A DNA stretch of 64,000 nucleotides. Source: M3007 sp044226205 (GTDB lineage Bacteria; Bacteroidota; Bacteroidia; Chitinophagales; Saprospiraceae). The first letter of the stretch is position 1. Each line of letters starts with the position of its first letter. The translations under genes and the position numbers were made by a program. The stretch spans positions 1-64,000 of the forward strand of contig JBGAHL010000019.1 of NCBI GenBank assembly GCA_044226205.1, written 5' to 3'. Below the pieces are notes generated by a model. It was not told the DNA's origin, ran no database searches, and saw nothing but the letters and a program-made list of their open reading frames with translations. Below, one piece after another: positions 33,318 to 42,287 of this stretch.

Positions 33318-35540
33318 ATGGATTTCGGCTACCTCCTCCGTATTCTGCTTCGCCGCAAATGGCTGATCGCCGGCGTCGCGCTGGGCGCCGCCCTGGCAGC
33401 TTATGTTTTTATCGGCCGCAAGCCTGAAAACTACCGGGCATCGGTGATCATTTCGACCGGCATCGTCAATTACAAGGGAATCAATTCCGACAACTCCGAC
33501 GCGTTTGTCCAGCAATACCAGGTGGAAAATGCCTTTTCCAACCTGATCGAATTCGCCCAGTCGCGCTCCTGCATCAAATTGCTCACCATCCACATGCTGC
33601 GCCACGACCTCGAAGGGAAAGAAGGCCCGGCCTTCCGGCAAGGCAACCGCGGGCTGTCCGCTTATTCCGATCAGGAAGCCGCGCAACTGCTGGGCGATAT
33701 TGCACGCCTCGACCTCGACAGCATCAGCGACCCGGCTTTCAGCCAGCAGTTCGATTATTTGCTCGATAAAATAGCCCGTGCCTACGGCTACGACCACGAC
33801 GCCATCCGGCGCGCCCTGAGCGTCAAAAGAAAAGGCGGCACCGACTACCTGACGATCGACATGGTGACCGAAAATCCGCAGTTGTCGCAGTTCATGGCCA
33901 ATGCCTACGTCAACCGGCTCCTGGTTTATTATCAAAACCTGTCGGTGCGGGAAAAGAAGAAAAACGTAGAGTTCTACACACAACTGGCCGCCGAGAAAAA
34001 GTCCGTGATGGACACCATCAAGGAGCGCAAATACGCCTACCTCGCGGCCCGCGGGTTGCCGGCGTTGGGTAAACAAAGCGAGGAACTGGTGAATAAAATC
34101 AAACAACTCGAACTCGAACGGCAGTCGGCCATGTCGAGCCGCGACGCAGCCTCGGCTTCCGTGCAGCAGATCGATCGATATTTGAACAACCGCCAGTCTT
34201 TGCACGCCGACGAAACCCGCAGCCGGGTGCTCGACAAATACAGCGCTGCCGACCAAAGCGAACGCGTGCGCCAGCTCCGCGAGCAAAGCGTCAAAACCGG
34301 CGGAAAAGACCCTGAAATCGAATCGCAACTTGCAGAGGCCCAGGAAGATCTGGAGCAAACCATCCGCCGCTCGGCGGGCAATATCGGCAAGCCCAAACAG
34401 GACGAGTCGCGCCGCACCAAAGAGGATCTTTACAAGGAAAAAGTACAGGCCGATGTGGAGCGCATCGAAGCGGAAAAAGCCGTGGAGCGCACCAGTTCCG
34501 AACTGGCCCGCGCCCGCGCCGAGCTGACCGTCAAGGTGGGTGAAGACGAGGTCAGCAGCAGCCTCGACGCCGACCAGCTGCGCGCCGAGGAGGAGTTCAA
34601 AAAGGTGAATGAAAACCTGATCGCCGCCAAACTTGCCCTGGCCAATACCGAAAACCCGCTGCACATCATCGAAAACGCCCAGTTGCCCGAATGGCCGGAA
34701 CCCAATCGCCAGGTGCTCATCAGCATCTTCGCAGGCGTGGTGGCCGGCACCATGACGATCATCGGGCTGTTCCTGCTGGCCTATTTCGACCATAGCCTTC
34801 AGTCGCCGGAACTGTTTCGCCGTTACGTGGAAGGCGTAGGGTTGCTGGGCGCCGTCAACCGCGTGCCCCTGCGCGGCCTCAACCTGCAGACGGTGTTTCA
34901 AACCAGCAGCGAAGTGCCCCAGCACGTGGTTTTTCGGGAGAGCCTGCGCAAAATCCGCACCCTTTTACTCAAGTCGGGCAACAAGACGATCCTGTTCGTC
35001 AGCACCAAACCCAAAGAAGGCAAAACCTTCATGATGAACGCCCTGGCACACTCGCTGGCCGCCAACGGCAAACGCGTCGTGCTGGTCGATACCAACTTTA
35101 AAAGCCCGCGACTCAGCGAATTCGCGGGAGCGCCCTCTCACCAGGCGGACGCGATCAACCAGGCTATCGCCGATAGCGGCCTGAGCGAAGTTTTTCGCAA
35201 AAAAGACGCCGCCGATGCGCGGGAAACCGTCACGGTCGACGTGATCGGCAATACCGACCTGCACCAGTCGCCTTCCGAGCTGCTGCCGCCCGAGGCATTT
35301 CGGCAGTTTTTGACTGCCCTGGGCGAGCAATTCGACTATATTTTCCTCGAAGCTGCCGCGCTCAACGACTTCTCCGACGCCCACGAACTGGCGCCTTTTG
35401 CCGACCGTGTGATCGCCGTATTCAACGCAGGCTCCGTGATCGGCTCGCCCGACAAAGACTCGATCCAATACCTCAAGGATTTGGGCGAGCAACTGGAAGG
35501 CGCCATCCTGACCGGCGTGGACGCGCGCAACGCGGGCTGA
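33318..35540 (+). CDS. Wzz/BY-kinase-like polysaccharide chain-length protein
   Basis: 740 residues. Residues 1-40 hold a first membrane helix after a basic start (RILLRRKWLIAGVALGAALAAYVFI), then a large periplasmic coiled-coil region (~200-450), a second helix near 475-495 (ISIFAGVVAGTMTIIGLFLL) and a cytosolic P-loop domain. The Walker A segment reads TKPKEGKTF instead of GEGKS/T, Walker A' is VVLVDTNF, and the Walker B position has Glu (IFLEAA). No tyrosine cluster closes the C terminus. It is therefore a chain-length regulator with a possibly weak or inactive kinase. No polysaccharide genes are adjacent. Confidence 0.85.
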   Translation: MDFGYLLRILLRRKWLIAGVALGAALAAYVFIGRKPENYRASVIISTGIVNYKGINSDNSDAFVQQYQVENAFSNLIEFAQSRSCIKLLTIHMLRHDLEGKEGPAFRQGNRGLSAYSDQEAAQLLGDIARLDLDSISDPAFSQQFDYLLDKIARAYGYDHDAIRRALSVKRKGGTDYLTIDMVTENPQLSQFMANAYVNRLLVYYQNLSVREKKKNVEFYTQLAAEKKSVMDTIKERKYAYLAARGLPALGKQSEELVNKIKQLELERQSAMSSRDAASASVQQIDRYLNNRQSLHADETRSRVLDKYSAADQSERVRQLREQSVKTGGKDPEIESQLAEAQEDLEQTIRRSAGNIGKPKQDESRRTKEDLYKEKVQADVERIEAEKAVERTSSELARARAELTVKVGEDEVSSSLDADQLRAEEEFKKVNENLIAAKLALANTENPLHIIENAQLPEWPEPNRQVLISIFAGVVAGTMTIIGLFLLAYFDHSLQSPELFRRYVEGVGLLGAVNRVPLRGLNLQTVFQTSSEVPQHVVFRESLRKIRTLLLKSGNKTILFVSTKPKEGKTFMMNALAHSLAANGKRVVLVDTNFKSPRLSEFAGAPSHQADAINQAIADSGLSEVFRKKDAADARETVTVDVIGNTDLHQSPSELLPPEAFRQFLTALGEQFDYIFLEAAALNDFSDAHELAPFADRVIAVFNAGSVIGSPDKDSIQYLKDLGEQLEGAILTGVDARNAG

Positions 35541-35542
35541 TT

Positions 35543-36148
35543 TTACACCAGACGGATCACACCGCGCTGCAGCCATTCGCGGGTTTTCAGGATGGCGACC
35601 ATCGAAAGGGCATCGGTAATTTCGCCCGACAAAACCATTTCCACGGCTTCTAAAAAAAGGATGCGCCGCACGGCAAGATCCTCGGTTTCTTCGGGTTGCG
35701 CGACGCCAAAACTCAGTTCCTGCGCCACATAGGCCACCCCGTACTCGTCGCTGACCGAATTGGAAGGATGCAATTCGAGCAGGGGCGTCCAGCGCGCGGC
35801 GCGCATGCCGGTTTCCTCAAGCAGCTCGCGCTGTGCCGCCAGCAAGGGGTCGGTACCTTCGGGCCCGCCGCCTTCCGGGATTTCCCAACTGTACTGATCG
35901 AGTGTGTAACGATACTGGCCGACCAGCCAGGTGTAACCCTCCGCGTCGAGCGGAACAATGCCGATTGCCGTGTTTTTAAAATGTACAACGCCGTAGATGC
36001 CCGGCCCGCCGGACGGGTTGCGCACCTCGCGGTGAGACACCCTGATCCACGGATTTTCATAAGCCGTTCGGTCGCTGAGGGTATGCCAGGGGTTGGGGTG
36101 TTGGTCAGGGTCTTTTTTGTGGAAATGGTATGAATTGATGTCTTTCAT
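35543..36148 (-). CDS. Nudix hydrolase, ADP-sugar pyrophosphatase-like
   Basis: 201 residues from the ATG at 36148 (MKDINSYHFHK). The Nudix box is complete (EGGGPEGTDPL, then QRELLEETGM), preceded by QYRYTLDQYSWEIPEGG, which is typical of ADP-ribose/ADP-sugar pyrophosphatases. Such enzymes hydrolyse nucleoside diphosphate sugars. The stop lies 3 bp from the convergent Wzz-like gene. The longer frame upstream of 36148 overlaps the divergent esterase and is not Nudix-like. Confidence 0.9.
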   Translation of the reverse strand: MKDINSYHFHKKDPDQHPNPWHTLSDRTAYENPWIRVSHREVRNPSGGPGIYGVVHFKNTAIGIVPLDAEGYTWLVGQYRYTLDQYSWEIPEGGGPEGTDPLLAAQRELLEETGMRAARWTPLLELHPSNSVSDEYGVAYVAQELSFGVAQPEETEDLAVRRILFLEAVEMVLSGEITDALSMVAILKTREWLQRGVIRLV

Positions 36149-36205
36149 GACAATAACAACGTGCGAGACGGCATTTTTTGGGACCTTTGCCCAAAATTTT
36201 TCCAA

Positions 36206-37639
36206 ATGTTGCACAAAAACCGAGTTTACCCGATTGGAGCCTTGTTGTTGTTCTGGCTCCTCCTTCCTGCCCTTGTTTTCGCCCAATTGACCATCAAGGT
36301 CGTGGCCGTACCGGCCAACACACCGCAAGGGGCGAACATTTACATTGCAGGTACTTTTAACAACTGGAACCCCTCCGATCCGACCAAGATCCTGACTTCG
36401 CTCGGGGGCGGACAGTACCAGATCGTCCTGAATCCGCCCGCGGGCACGGTGGAATTCAAGTTCACCCGCGGCGGCTGGCCCACCGTGGAAGGCGATGCCA
36501 ACGGCAACCAGTTGCCCAACCGCACCACCACGTACAACGGACAGCCGAAAACCGTGGAACTCACCATTCTGAGCTGGGAGGATTTGCCGTCGGGCACCAC
36601 GGCTGCTGCCAATGTGACGCTCCTCGACGACGATTTTTACATGCCGCAGCTCAATAAAAACCGCAAAATCTGGATTTACCTGCCGCCCGATTACCAGACG
36701 AGCACCAAACATTATCCCGTCTTGTACATGCAGGATGCCCAGAACCTGTTCGACGATTACACCAGCTTTTCAGGAGAATGGGAGGTGGACGAATCGCTCA
36801 ACGAGCTGTTCACGCAGGGCGACTACGGCTGCATCGTGGTCGGTATCGAAAACGGCGGCGCCGACCGGCTCGACGAGTATTCCCCCTGGGTCAACAGCGA
36901 GTACAACGAAGGTGGCGATGGTGCGGCTTACGTCGAATTTATGGTCAATACCCTGAAACCCTACGTCGATGAGCATTACCGCACCCTGCCCGGCCGCAAC
37001 ACGACCGGCGTCATGGGCAGCAGTATGGGCGGCCTGATCTCGATGTACGCCCTCGCCGAACGGCAGGATGTGTATGCCAAGGCCGGCATTTTTTCCTCGG
37101 CCTTCTGGTTTGGCGGAGACGGCCCGGTCAACAACGTGCTGGCCAACCCCAAGGAAGGCGATGTGCGGGTCTATTTTCTCGCCGGCGCCGATGAAGAAGG
37201 TGATGGCAACCAGTCCAACTACGTGGTGGAAGACATGCAGGCCGTGGCCAATGCCATGACTACCGCGGGTTTTGGGCCCAATGAAAAACAGGTGGTGATC
37301 AAAAATGACGGCCAGCACGCCGAATGGTTCTGGGCCCGCGAATTTCCGGACGCCTACATCTGGCTGTTTCAAAACTCGGTGGCTACCTCCGGCCCTGCCC
37401 AGAACACGACGTTCAAAGTGTTCCCCAACCCGGCCGGCGACTGGGTTCGGCTCTCCGGTTTCGACAACGAGGCCAAAGTGCGCATCCAGATCCTGGGCGC
37501 CGACGGCAAACTCTGGCGCGACACCACCGTCACCGCGGGCGAAGCGATCTGGACCGGCGATCTGCCTGCCGGCGCTTTTGTTGTCAAGGCAAAAAGCAAG
37601 GGCAAGGCCTGGAAAACAGCCAAATTGCTGTTGAATTAA
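36206..37639 (+). CDS. secreted esterase with N-terminal CBM and T9SS sorting domain
   Basis: 477 residues. Signal peptide (GALLLFWLLLPALVFAQ), then a CBM20/48-like domain (~24-120; IYIAGTFNNWNPSD, VEFKFTRGGW), an Esterase D-type alpha/beta hydrolase (NRKIWIYLPPDY, VLYMQDAQNLFDD, nucleophile in GVMGSSMGGLISMYAL, His near KNDGQHAEWFW) and a C-terminal type A T9SS domain (KVFPNPAGDWVRL, LPAGAFVVK). It is probably exported and attached to the surface, where it removes ester groups from a polysaccharide or siderophore. Start at ATG 36206, after a promoter-like gacctttg at 36182. Confidence 0.9.
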   Translation: MLHKNRVYPIGALLLFWLLLPALVFAQLTIKVVAVPANTPQGANIYIAGTFNNWNPSDPTKILTSLGGGQYQIVLNPPAGTVEFKFTRGGWPTVEGDANGNQLPNRTTTYNGQPKTVELTILSWEDLPSGTTAAANVTLLDDDFYMPQLNKNRKIWIYLPPDYQTSTKHYPVLYMQDAQNLFDDYTSFSGEWEVDESLNELFTQGDYGCIVVGIENGGADRLDEYSPWVNSEYNEGGDGAAYVEFMVNTLKPYVDEHYRTLPGRNTTGVMGSSMGGLISMYALAERQDVYAKAGIFSSAFWFGGDGPVNNVLANPKEGDVRVYFLAGADEEGDGNQSNYVVEDMQAVANAMTTAGFGPNEKQVVIKNDGQHAEWFWAREFPDAYIWLFQNSVATSGPAQNTTFKVFPNPAGDWVRLSGFDNEAKVRIQILGADGKLWRDTTVTAGEAIWTGDLPAGAFVVKAKSKGKAWKTAKLLLN

Positions 37640-37669
37640 GACCCGGCCAATTGGCCTTTTGGGTCAGGT

Positions 37670-37764
37670 AAACGGATACTGGCAGCACTGATTTGTTGGA
37701 CCAAATCCTGGTTTGAGCAATTCAAAAGGGAAAGTTGTCCGTGCTGCCAGTATCCGTTTTTTGT
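37670..37764 (+). terminator. long inverted repeat with T tract after esterase
   Basis: Perfect 19-bp arms, aaacggatactggcagcac (37670-37688) and its complement (37741-37759), around a 52-base loop, then tttt. The right-hand half-sequence cagtatccgtttttt is repeated at 39581. It may serve as terminator and be part of a small repeat element. Confidence 0.65.
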
Positions 37765-37765
37765 T

Positions 37766-37797
37766 ACTGCTTAGGTCAGAGCGATGAGGGCACTGCC
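37766..37797 (+). repeat. 32-bp direct repeat, left copy
   Basis: actgcttaggtcagagcgat followed by gagggcactgcc is identical to 39544-39575 on the other side of the insertion sequence. In the left copy it follows cagtatccgtttttt; in the right copy it precedes that sequence. Confidence 0.9.
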
Positions 37798-37808
37798 GCG
37801 TTTAATAC

Positions 37809-37845
37809 CCCACCCCCAGCCCCTCCCCCTCCGGGGAGGGGAGCC
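37809..37845 (-). repeat. G-rich repeat, inverted copy
   Basis: taccccacccccagcccc followed by tccccctccggggagggg is the reverse complement of the 40-bp unit at 39399-39478, on the opposite side of the insertion sequence. Confidence 0.9.
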
Positions 37846-37923
37846 GATCCAGCTTAGTATTTTTTCAGTCAAATTATCTGATAAGCAACAACTTGCGATC
37901 TACTCCCCTCCCCGGAGGTGAGG

Positions 37924-39177
37924 TTAACCCATAAATCCCTGTTTTTGGGAATCAATAAAGTTCATTGAAAGATTGAAGCCATCTACAAGGTTTTGGAAGT
38001 ACTTCCAACCGGCCCAAATAGATTGCCACCCTGGCAAGCCATGGTGTTTCATACCCTGATGTCCACCCATTCTGCCCAGGAGGAGGATAAGCCAGAGGAC
38101 AGAGTCTTTTTTGCAAAGCGTTCTGTCAATGGGCATAAGGTATTTGTTGTCCAGGATTTGAGCGAGTTTAAACTCCTCGGGGGTAAGTATTTGATCTGCA
38201 TTTTGGTCTGCATCGGTTTGGGCCAGATGCCTTGTGCGTAGCAGGGCGATGGCCAGCAGGCTGAGCAGGGTAATGGCATTGAAAAGTGCTTGCGCAGAGT
38301 TGAGTTGTCGTTCTTCGATGGCGCAACCGGTTTTAAGGCATTTATGAAAGTCTTCACAGGTTGTCCATCGTTTGGCATAGACTTCAATGAGGCGTTCTGC
38401 CTGCCCCAGATCACTTATGGTCAAGTTGGTAAGCAGGGTCCAGTGGGCATTTTCTTGATTTTCAATTGGTTCAATTTGTCGTAGATCAAGCACATAGAGT
38501 GGCTTTTGAATATCGTCGAACTGAACTTTGGCCCAGCGTACCTCGCAGTTGCGCAAATGTTTTTTGCCTTGTTTGTCCAGAATGGATCGTTGGATGAGTC
38601 CAGCAGGCGTCGTTTGCTCCATACAATCCTGTAAGGTGCGTGGGCTGTTTTGCTCCTTGCGATTGTAATGGGAACGCACCAAAAATGGTTGTCGGCATTT
38701 GCCTGCATGGTTGAACAAGTCGGCTATGTCCGCCTCCCGATCAAACACTTGAACAAGAGGAATGCCTGTCTGGCGTTGAAATCTACGCCCAAACTCAAAC
38801 CCTTCTACCCACTTGTAACTCTCTTTTTGCTCGAAGGGCCTTTGCTTGCGTTGATGTTTTTTGCCAAAATCGCCTCGCGGACGCTGAATAAATTGCTGAA
38901 CAGCCAAACCCCAGGGAACAAATTGTTCATCAGTCAAAATCCCGTGGTGGATCAGTACGCCGTTATCATGGGGACGCTCCACGTACCCTAATTCAACTTT
39001 TCGGTTGTGATATTTCCCAAAAGTACTATCCTGAAACAAGTACAAACACGAAGGCTTTTCGTCAGCCGATAGCGAACGAGCCCATTGAATCAGCCCCTTG
39101 CGATAAGAATTAAGCATATCACCGGGGGCTACCTTATCATGATTCAGAAAGCGATAAAAACCTTTCAAATCGTGCAT
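37924..39177 (-). CDS. IS4-family transposase, main frame
   Basis: 417 residues read from the ATG at 39177 (MHDLKGFYRFLNHDKV). The DDE residues are visible: Asp in LYLFQDSTF (D50), Asp in VFDREADI, and Glu in the YAKRWTTCEDFHKCLKTG signature (Y-2-R-3-E-6-K type of Tn5-like transposases). The N-terminal DNA-binding part lies upstream in another frame: from the ATG at 39319 the sequence reads MIIEPIIHEQ...FCDRRLNQRC, then meets a run of nine T (minus strand; A at 39237-39245), after which the frame used here (QRTLWHAGSAESFPKAF) starts. Eight T would join them. It is either mutated or uses slippage at the T run. Confidence 0.85.
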   Translation of the reverse strand: MHDLKGFYRFLNHDKVAPGDMLNSYRKGLIQWARSLSADEKPSCLYLFQDSTFGKYHNRKVELGYVERPHDNGVLIHHGILTDEQFVPWGLAVQQFIQRPRGDFGKKHQRKQRPFEQKESYKWVEGFEFGRRFQRQTGIPLVQVFDREADIADLFNHAGKCRQPFLVRSHYNRKEQNSPRTLQDCMEQTTPAGLIQRSILDKQGKKHLRNCEVRWAKVQFDDIQKPLYVLDLRQIEPIENQENAHWTLLTNLTISDLGQAERLIEVYAKRWTTCEDFHKCLKTGCAIEERQLNSAQALFNAITLLSLLAIALLRTRHLAQTDADQNADQILTPEEFKLAQILDNKYLMPIDRTLCKKDSVLWLILLLGRMGGHQGMKHHGLPGWQSIWAGWKYFQNLVDGFNLSMNFIDSQKQGFMG

Positions 39178-39319
39178 GTTTTTAAATGCCTTGGGAAAAC
39201 TTTCGGCACTCCCCGCATGCCAAAGCGTGCGCTGTGAAAAAAAAACAACGCTGGTTCAAGCGTCGGTCACAGAATCGATAATGTGCCATTTGCTCATGTA
39301 TTATCGGTTCAATAATCAT
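39178..39319 (-). pseudogene. N-terminal part of IS4 transposase, out of frame with the rest
   Basis: From ATG 39319 (after gagggag) the frame reads to the T9 run and includes CDRRLNQRC, which matches the LGD-RL-QR segment at the start of IS4/Tn5-type transposases. The frame does not join the main frame without a one-base shift at 39237-39245. In the main frame an in-phase TGA at 39256-39258 blocks upstream extension. Confidence 0.6.
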
Positions 39320-39398
39320 CACTCCCTCGTTTTAGTGGCTTCAATATTTCAAAGAACGCTGTTTTTTTCAAAAAACAGGGATTTATGGGTTAACCTCT

Positions 39399-39478
39399 CC
39401 TCCCCGGAGGGGGAGGGGCTGGGGGTGGGGTGTCAGAACCTCCCCGGAGGGGGAGGGGCTGGGGGTGGGGTGTCAGAA
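39399..39478 (+). repeat. two tandem 40-bp G-rich repeats
   Basis: cctccccggagggggagggg followed by ctgggggtggggtgtcagaa occurs twice without gap (39399-39438, 39439-39478). The inverted relative is at 37809; a translated variant is in malQ at 31-70. Confidence 0.95.
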
Positions 39479-39543
39479 GCGGGCAAAGGTTCACTCGATA
39501 TCTCCACGTTAATCTAGCCAGTTACGAAATAAATAAAATCGTA

Positions 39544-39575
39544 ACTGCTTAGGTCAGAGCGATGAGGGCACTGCC
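39544..39575 (+). repeat. 32-bp direct repeat, right copy
   Basis: Identical to 37766-37797. It is followed by cagtatccgtttttt at 39581-39595, which also occurs at 37748-37762, so the two elements appear in opposite order on the two sides. Confidence 0.9.
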
Positions 39576-39612
39576 CTAACCAGTATCCGTTTTTTATTGT
39601 TTCAAAAAAGCC

Positions 39613-42126
39613 CTACCGCCCCCAGCGCCCCGCATCGAGCCAATAAATCAGCTTGATCGTCAGGGTGTTATCGTCCGGCGCTTTCATGGTGTGGCGCCAG
39701 TTGTCGAAGAAGTCGGCTTCGCGGTCGCGGTCGAAAGTAAACACGGCGTCTTTCCAGATGACGTTGAGGAAGCTGCCCGGGGCGAATTGCCAGGTGTACA
39801 CAAAATCGATGTTGAACAGGTTGAAATTTTCATCGGCCGTGCCCTGCCATTCCGTGTGCGTCAGGGAGCCGTCGTCGTTGAGGTGCAGGTACTCCTTGTA
39901 GTACAATTTGGCCCAGTAATGCCGCGCCCTGATGGCGAGATTCATACGCGGACCGAAGAGGTATTGGCCCGAAACGGAGTTGTTGAAAGTCGTGATGTTG
40001 CGCCTGCCGAAAATGATATCGTCCGGGTTGTCCCAGTTGACGGCCCCGAAGTTGGAGTGATCTTTCGTCGCACTGAAGTCGGCCGAGATCCGCAAGTGGT
40101 CGCTCGCTACCCAGGTCGGAGATACGCTGAAACTGATGTAAGGGTCGTTGGGAATGGGGCTTTCGGCAAAGCTGAGCGCAAAACTGGCGAACAATTTTTT
40201 GCGCTGGTCGGTGGTGTAAATCGGGGTGATGTACACATAGGGTGCGCGGTAAAACTGCTTGCCCGGAATGCGGGGTTCGAAAAAGTCGTAATACCAGAAC
40301 GGGCGGCTGCCGAAGGACAAGGCAAACTGGTTCTGGCTTTTGGTCAGCGTTTCGGCAAAACCGTTGACCTCGACGGCCTCCCAGCGGCGGGGGAAGCTGA
40401 GGAAGGTGTTTTCTACGGAAAGATCAAAAAACGTGTACAGCCTGTTGCCCTTGGGCTGATAATTGCCGTAAGCGATGCGGGCAAACTGACGCAGGTAGTT
40501 GTTGCGCTGATAAAGTCCGAGGTCGCTCTGGTCGTAGTGGTCGTCGGCTGCGAAGTGGGCCGCCACCCAGGTCCACATGCCGCTTACTTTCCCTACCCCG
40601 AGGCTGTAACCCAGGCCTTTGTCCGCGGCTTCGCCGGGTTGGTTCCACACGGCCGACAGGCGGCCGTCGCCGAAAATTTCGTAGCGATTTTTTTTGTCGC
40701 GCAAGTTGAACGTCGCCGCCGACACGTTGGCGTCGCGGTCGGCGCCTTCGCGCAGCACGTTGGTGTTGGTGAAAGAAACAGCCGAGTTGTTTGGCAAAAG
40801 TTGGTCGATCACGACGACGTTGTAATTGGTCAGCGGCGCCGTCTCGATGCGCCGTTCGGCGCCGGTTTCCTCGTTTTTCAACACGGCTTCCGTCGGGGCG
40901 GCCACAGCATTGAGCACCCCGATGCCGAGTTTGGAGCGGGTGCGGCCGGAAAGTTTGGTCGCGTTGTAAAGCGATTGTTGAGAGGGATTTTTTCGGATGA
41001 CTTCACTGGAGTCGGCTAAAAAAGGCACGAACGGGTACAAGGCCGGGGTGCCGCCTATTCTTCTGGAATACAGCAGGTTGCCCTTGTTGAACAACTCGGT
41101 ACCCTCGGTAAAAAACTGCCGTCTTTCCTCGTATTGAATTTCGAAAGGGGAGAGGTTGCGGATGATGTTGTCGCTTTGCACCTCGCCGAAATTGGGGATG
41201 AGCGTGGCGTCGAGGGTGAAACTTTCATTGAGGCCCCATTTGACGTCCATGCCGCCGCTGATGGTGCGCGCGGTCGCAAATTCGACGGGGTCTTCCGACA
41301 CGGGTGAGCGCTGGACCGAGGCTGCCACGTACGGCGAAAACGCCAGACGAAGCGGCGGGTTGAGATTGCTGAGGCCGCTCAGGTCGCCCCATTGAGGCAG
41401 GGCGCCGCCGCCGTTGGGATCGACCGGGCTCCAGGTGCTGAACTCGTTGAGGTAGCGAATCTGGCGGGCGATCTGGATGCCCCAGGTTTGTTCGGCCGAT
41501 TGCGGAAATCGCAGGGCGCTGAACGGAATGCGCATCTCGACCGACCAGCCGTCGGCGTGCAATTTGACCTCCGAATCCCAGACGGCATCCCAGGAAACAT
41601 CCACGCCTACCAGAGGCGACATGCGGCCGTCCATTTGCACGTTGCCGGCGGTCACCTGAAAGCGAAAGGCATTCTGGCGATCGTGATAGGTATCGAACCC
41701 GATATGCAATTCGTCGGCCGTACTGCCTGCATCGCGCTGACTAAGGTCGGTTCGGATTTTATCGCCGGGCTGATACAAATAGGCGCCGACGTAGACGGCC
41801 TCGTCGGTGTACACGATACGCAGCTCGGTGCGTTCGGCGGCCGGCCGGCCGAAGACGGGGCTGTTGGTCACAAAATCGCCCAGCACGTCGGCCTGCGCCC
41901 AACAGGCGTCGTTGAGCTCGCCGTCGATACGAGGGGCGATATCTACCCGTCGGGTGGTGGTTTTTCGCCGGTTGGCGTCGGTCGTGGGGCCGTAGCTTTG
42001 GGCGTGGAGGCCGGTGGAGAGCAGGCTAGCCGACAGGAAGCAGCAAAGCAGAAACAGTTTTGGGGTCCGGGAAGGGCAAAAAAGGTGGAAAAAAGGCACA
42101 GCGGAGGAGGGTTGTTTTGTTTTCAT
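39613..42126 (-). CDS. DUF5916 outer-membrane protein with CBM9-like domain
   Basis: 837 residues. Signal peptide (CCFLSASLLSTGLHAQ), then a CBM9/DOMON-like domain (~55-240; APRIDGELNDACWAQAD, ELRIVYTDEAVYVGAYLY, WSVEMRIPFSALRFP) and a long C-terminal DUF5916 region with alternating beta strands (IPNFGEVQSDNIIRNLSPFE, FFTEGTELFN) likely forming an outer-membrane barrel. Its ligand is unknown; a sugar or heme ligand is possible for the N-terminal domain. No T9SS domain is present. Start at ATG 42126. Confidence 0.9.
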   Translation of the reverse strand: MKTKQPSSAVPFFHLFCPSRTPKLFLLCCFLSASLLSTGLHAQSYGPTTDANRRKTTTRRVDIAPRIDGELNDACWAQADVLGDFVTNSPVFGRPAAERTELRIVYTDEAVYVGAYLYQPGDKIRTDLSQRDAGSTADELHIGFDTYHDRQNAFRFQVTAGNVQMDGRMSPLVGVDVSWDAVWDSEVKLHADGWSVEMRIPFSALRFPQSAEQTWGIQIARQIRYLNEFSTWSPVDPNGGGALPQWGDLSGLSNLNPPLRLAFSPYVAASVQRSPVSEDPVEFATARTISGGMDVKWGLNESFTLDATLIPNFGEVQSDNIIRNLSPFEIQYEERRQFFTEGTELFNKGNLLYSRRIGGTPALYPFVPFLADSSEVIRKNPSQQSLYNATKLSGRTRSKLGIGVLNAVAAPTEAVLKNEETGAERRIETAPLTNYNVVVIDQLLPNNSAVSFTNTNVLREGADRDANVSAATFNLRDKKNRYEIFGDGRLSAVWNQPGEAADKGLGYSLGVGKVSGMWTWVAAHFAADDHYDQSDLGLYQRNNYLRQFARIAYGNYQPKGNRLYTFFDLSVENTFLSFPRRWEAVEVNGFAETLTKSQNQFALSFGSRPFWYYDFFEPRIPGKQFYRAPYVYITPIYTTDQRKKLFASFALSFAESPIPNDPYISFSVSPTWVASDHLRISADFSATKDHSNFGAVNWDNPDDIIFGRRNITTFNNSVSGQYLFGPRMNLAIRARHYWAKLYYKEYLHLNDDGSLTHTEWQGTADENFNLFNIDFVYTWQFAPGSFLNVIWKDAVFTFDRDREADFFDNWRHTMKAPDDNTLTIKLIYWLDAGRWGR

Positions 42127-42269
42127 AACATCATTTGAAAAAACGGGTAGTTGTTCAAAGCAAAGGAACGCGCGAATTCAAAGCAGCCTCATAATTTTCT
42201 GCAAAACGGTTTTTCCTGAAAACAAACGACAAATTCCGGTAGTCGAAAGCCTTGCGCCGTAAAATGCCC

Positions 42270-42277
42270 TAAATTTG
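42270..42277 (+). promoter_or_regulatory. Bacteroidota -7 box for nucleotidyltransferase gene
   Basis: TAAATTTG, exact TAnnTTTG, with a TTG at 42252-42254. The ATG at 42288 is only 10 bp downstream, so the transcript has a minimal leader. Confidence 0.65.
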
Positions 42278-42287
42278 CCGGGTCATT

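Larger units (their letters stand above)
37921..39396 (-). mobile_element. IS4-family insertion sequence (about 1.48 kb)
   Basis: Bounded by 26-bp inverted repeats that are perfect as read: aggttaacccataaatccct plus gttttt at 37921-37946 and the complement at 39371-39396. It holds one transposase gene on the minus strand. Both outer flanks are G-rich repeat sequence (ccccggagg...), in opposite orientation, so a target-site duplication cannot be told from the repeats. Confidence 0.88.

Noticed and set aside
37919..39400. Target-site duplication of the IS
   Set aside because: The same short sequence (tccccggagg) flanks both ends, but it belongs to G-rich repeats present on both sides, so it is not evidence of duplication.
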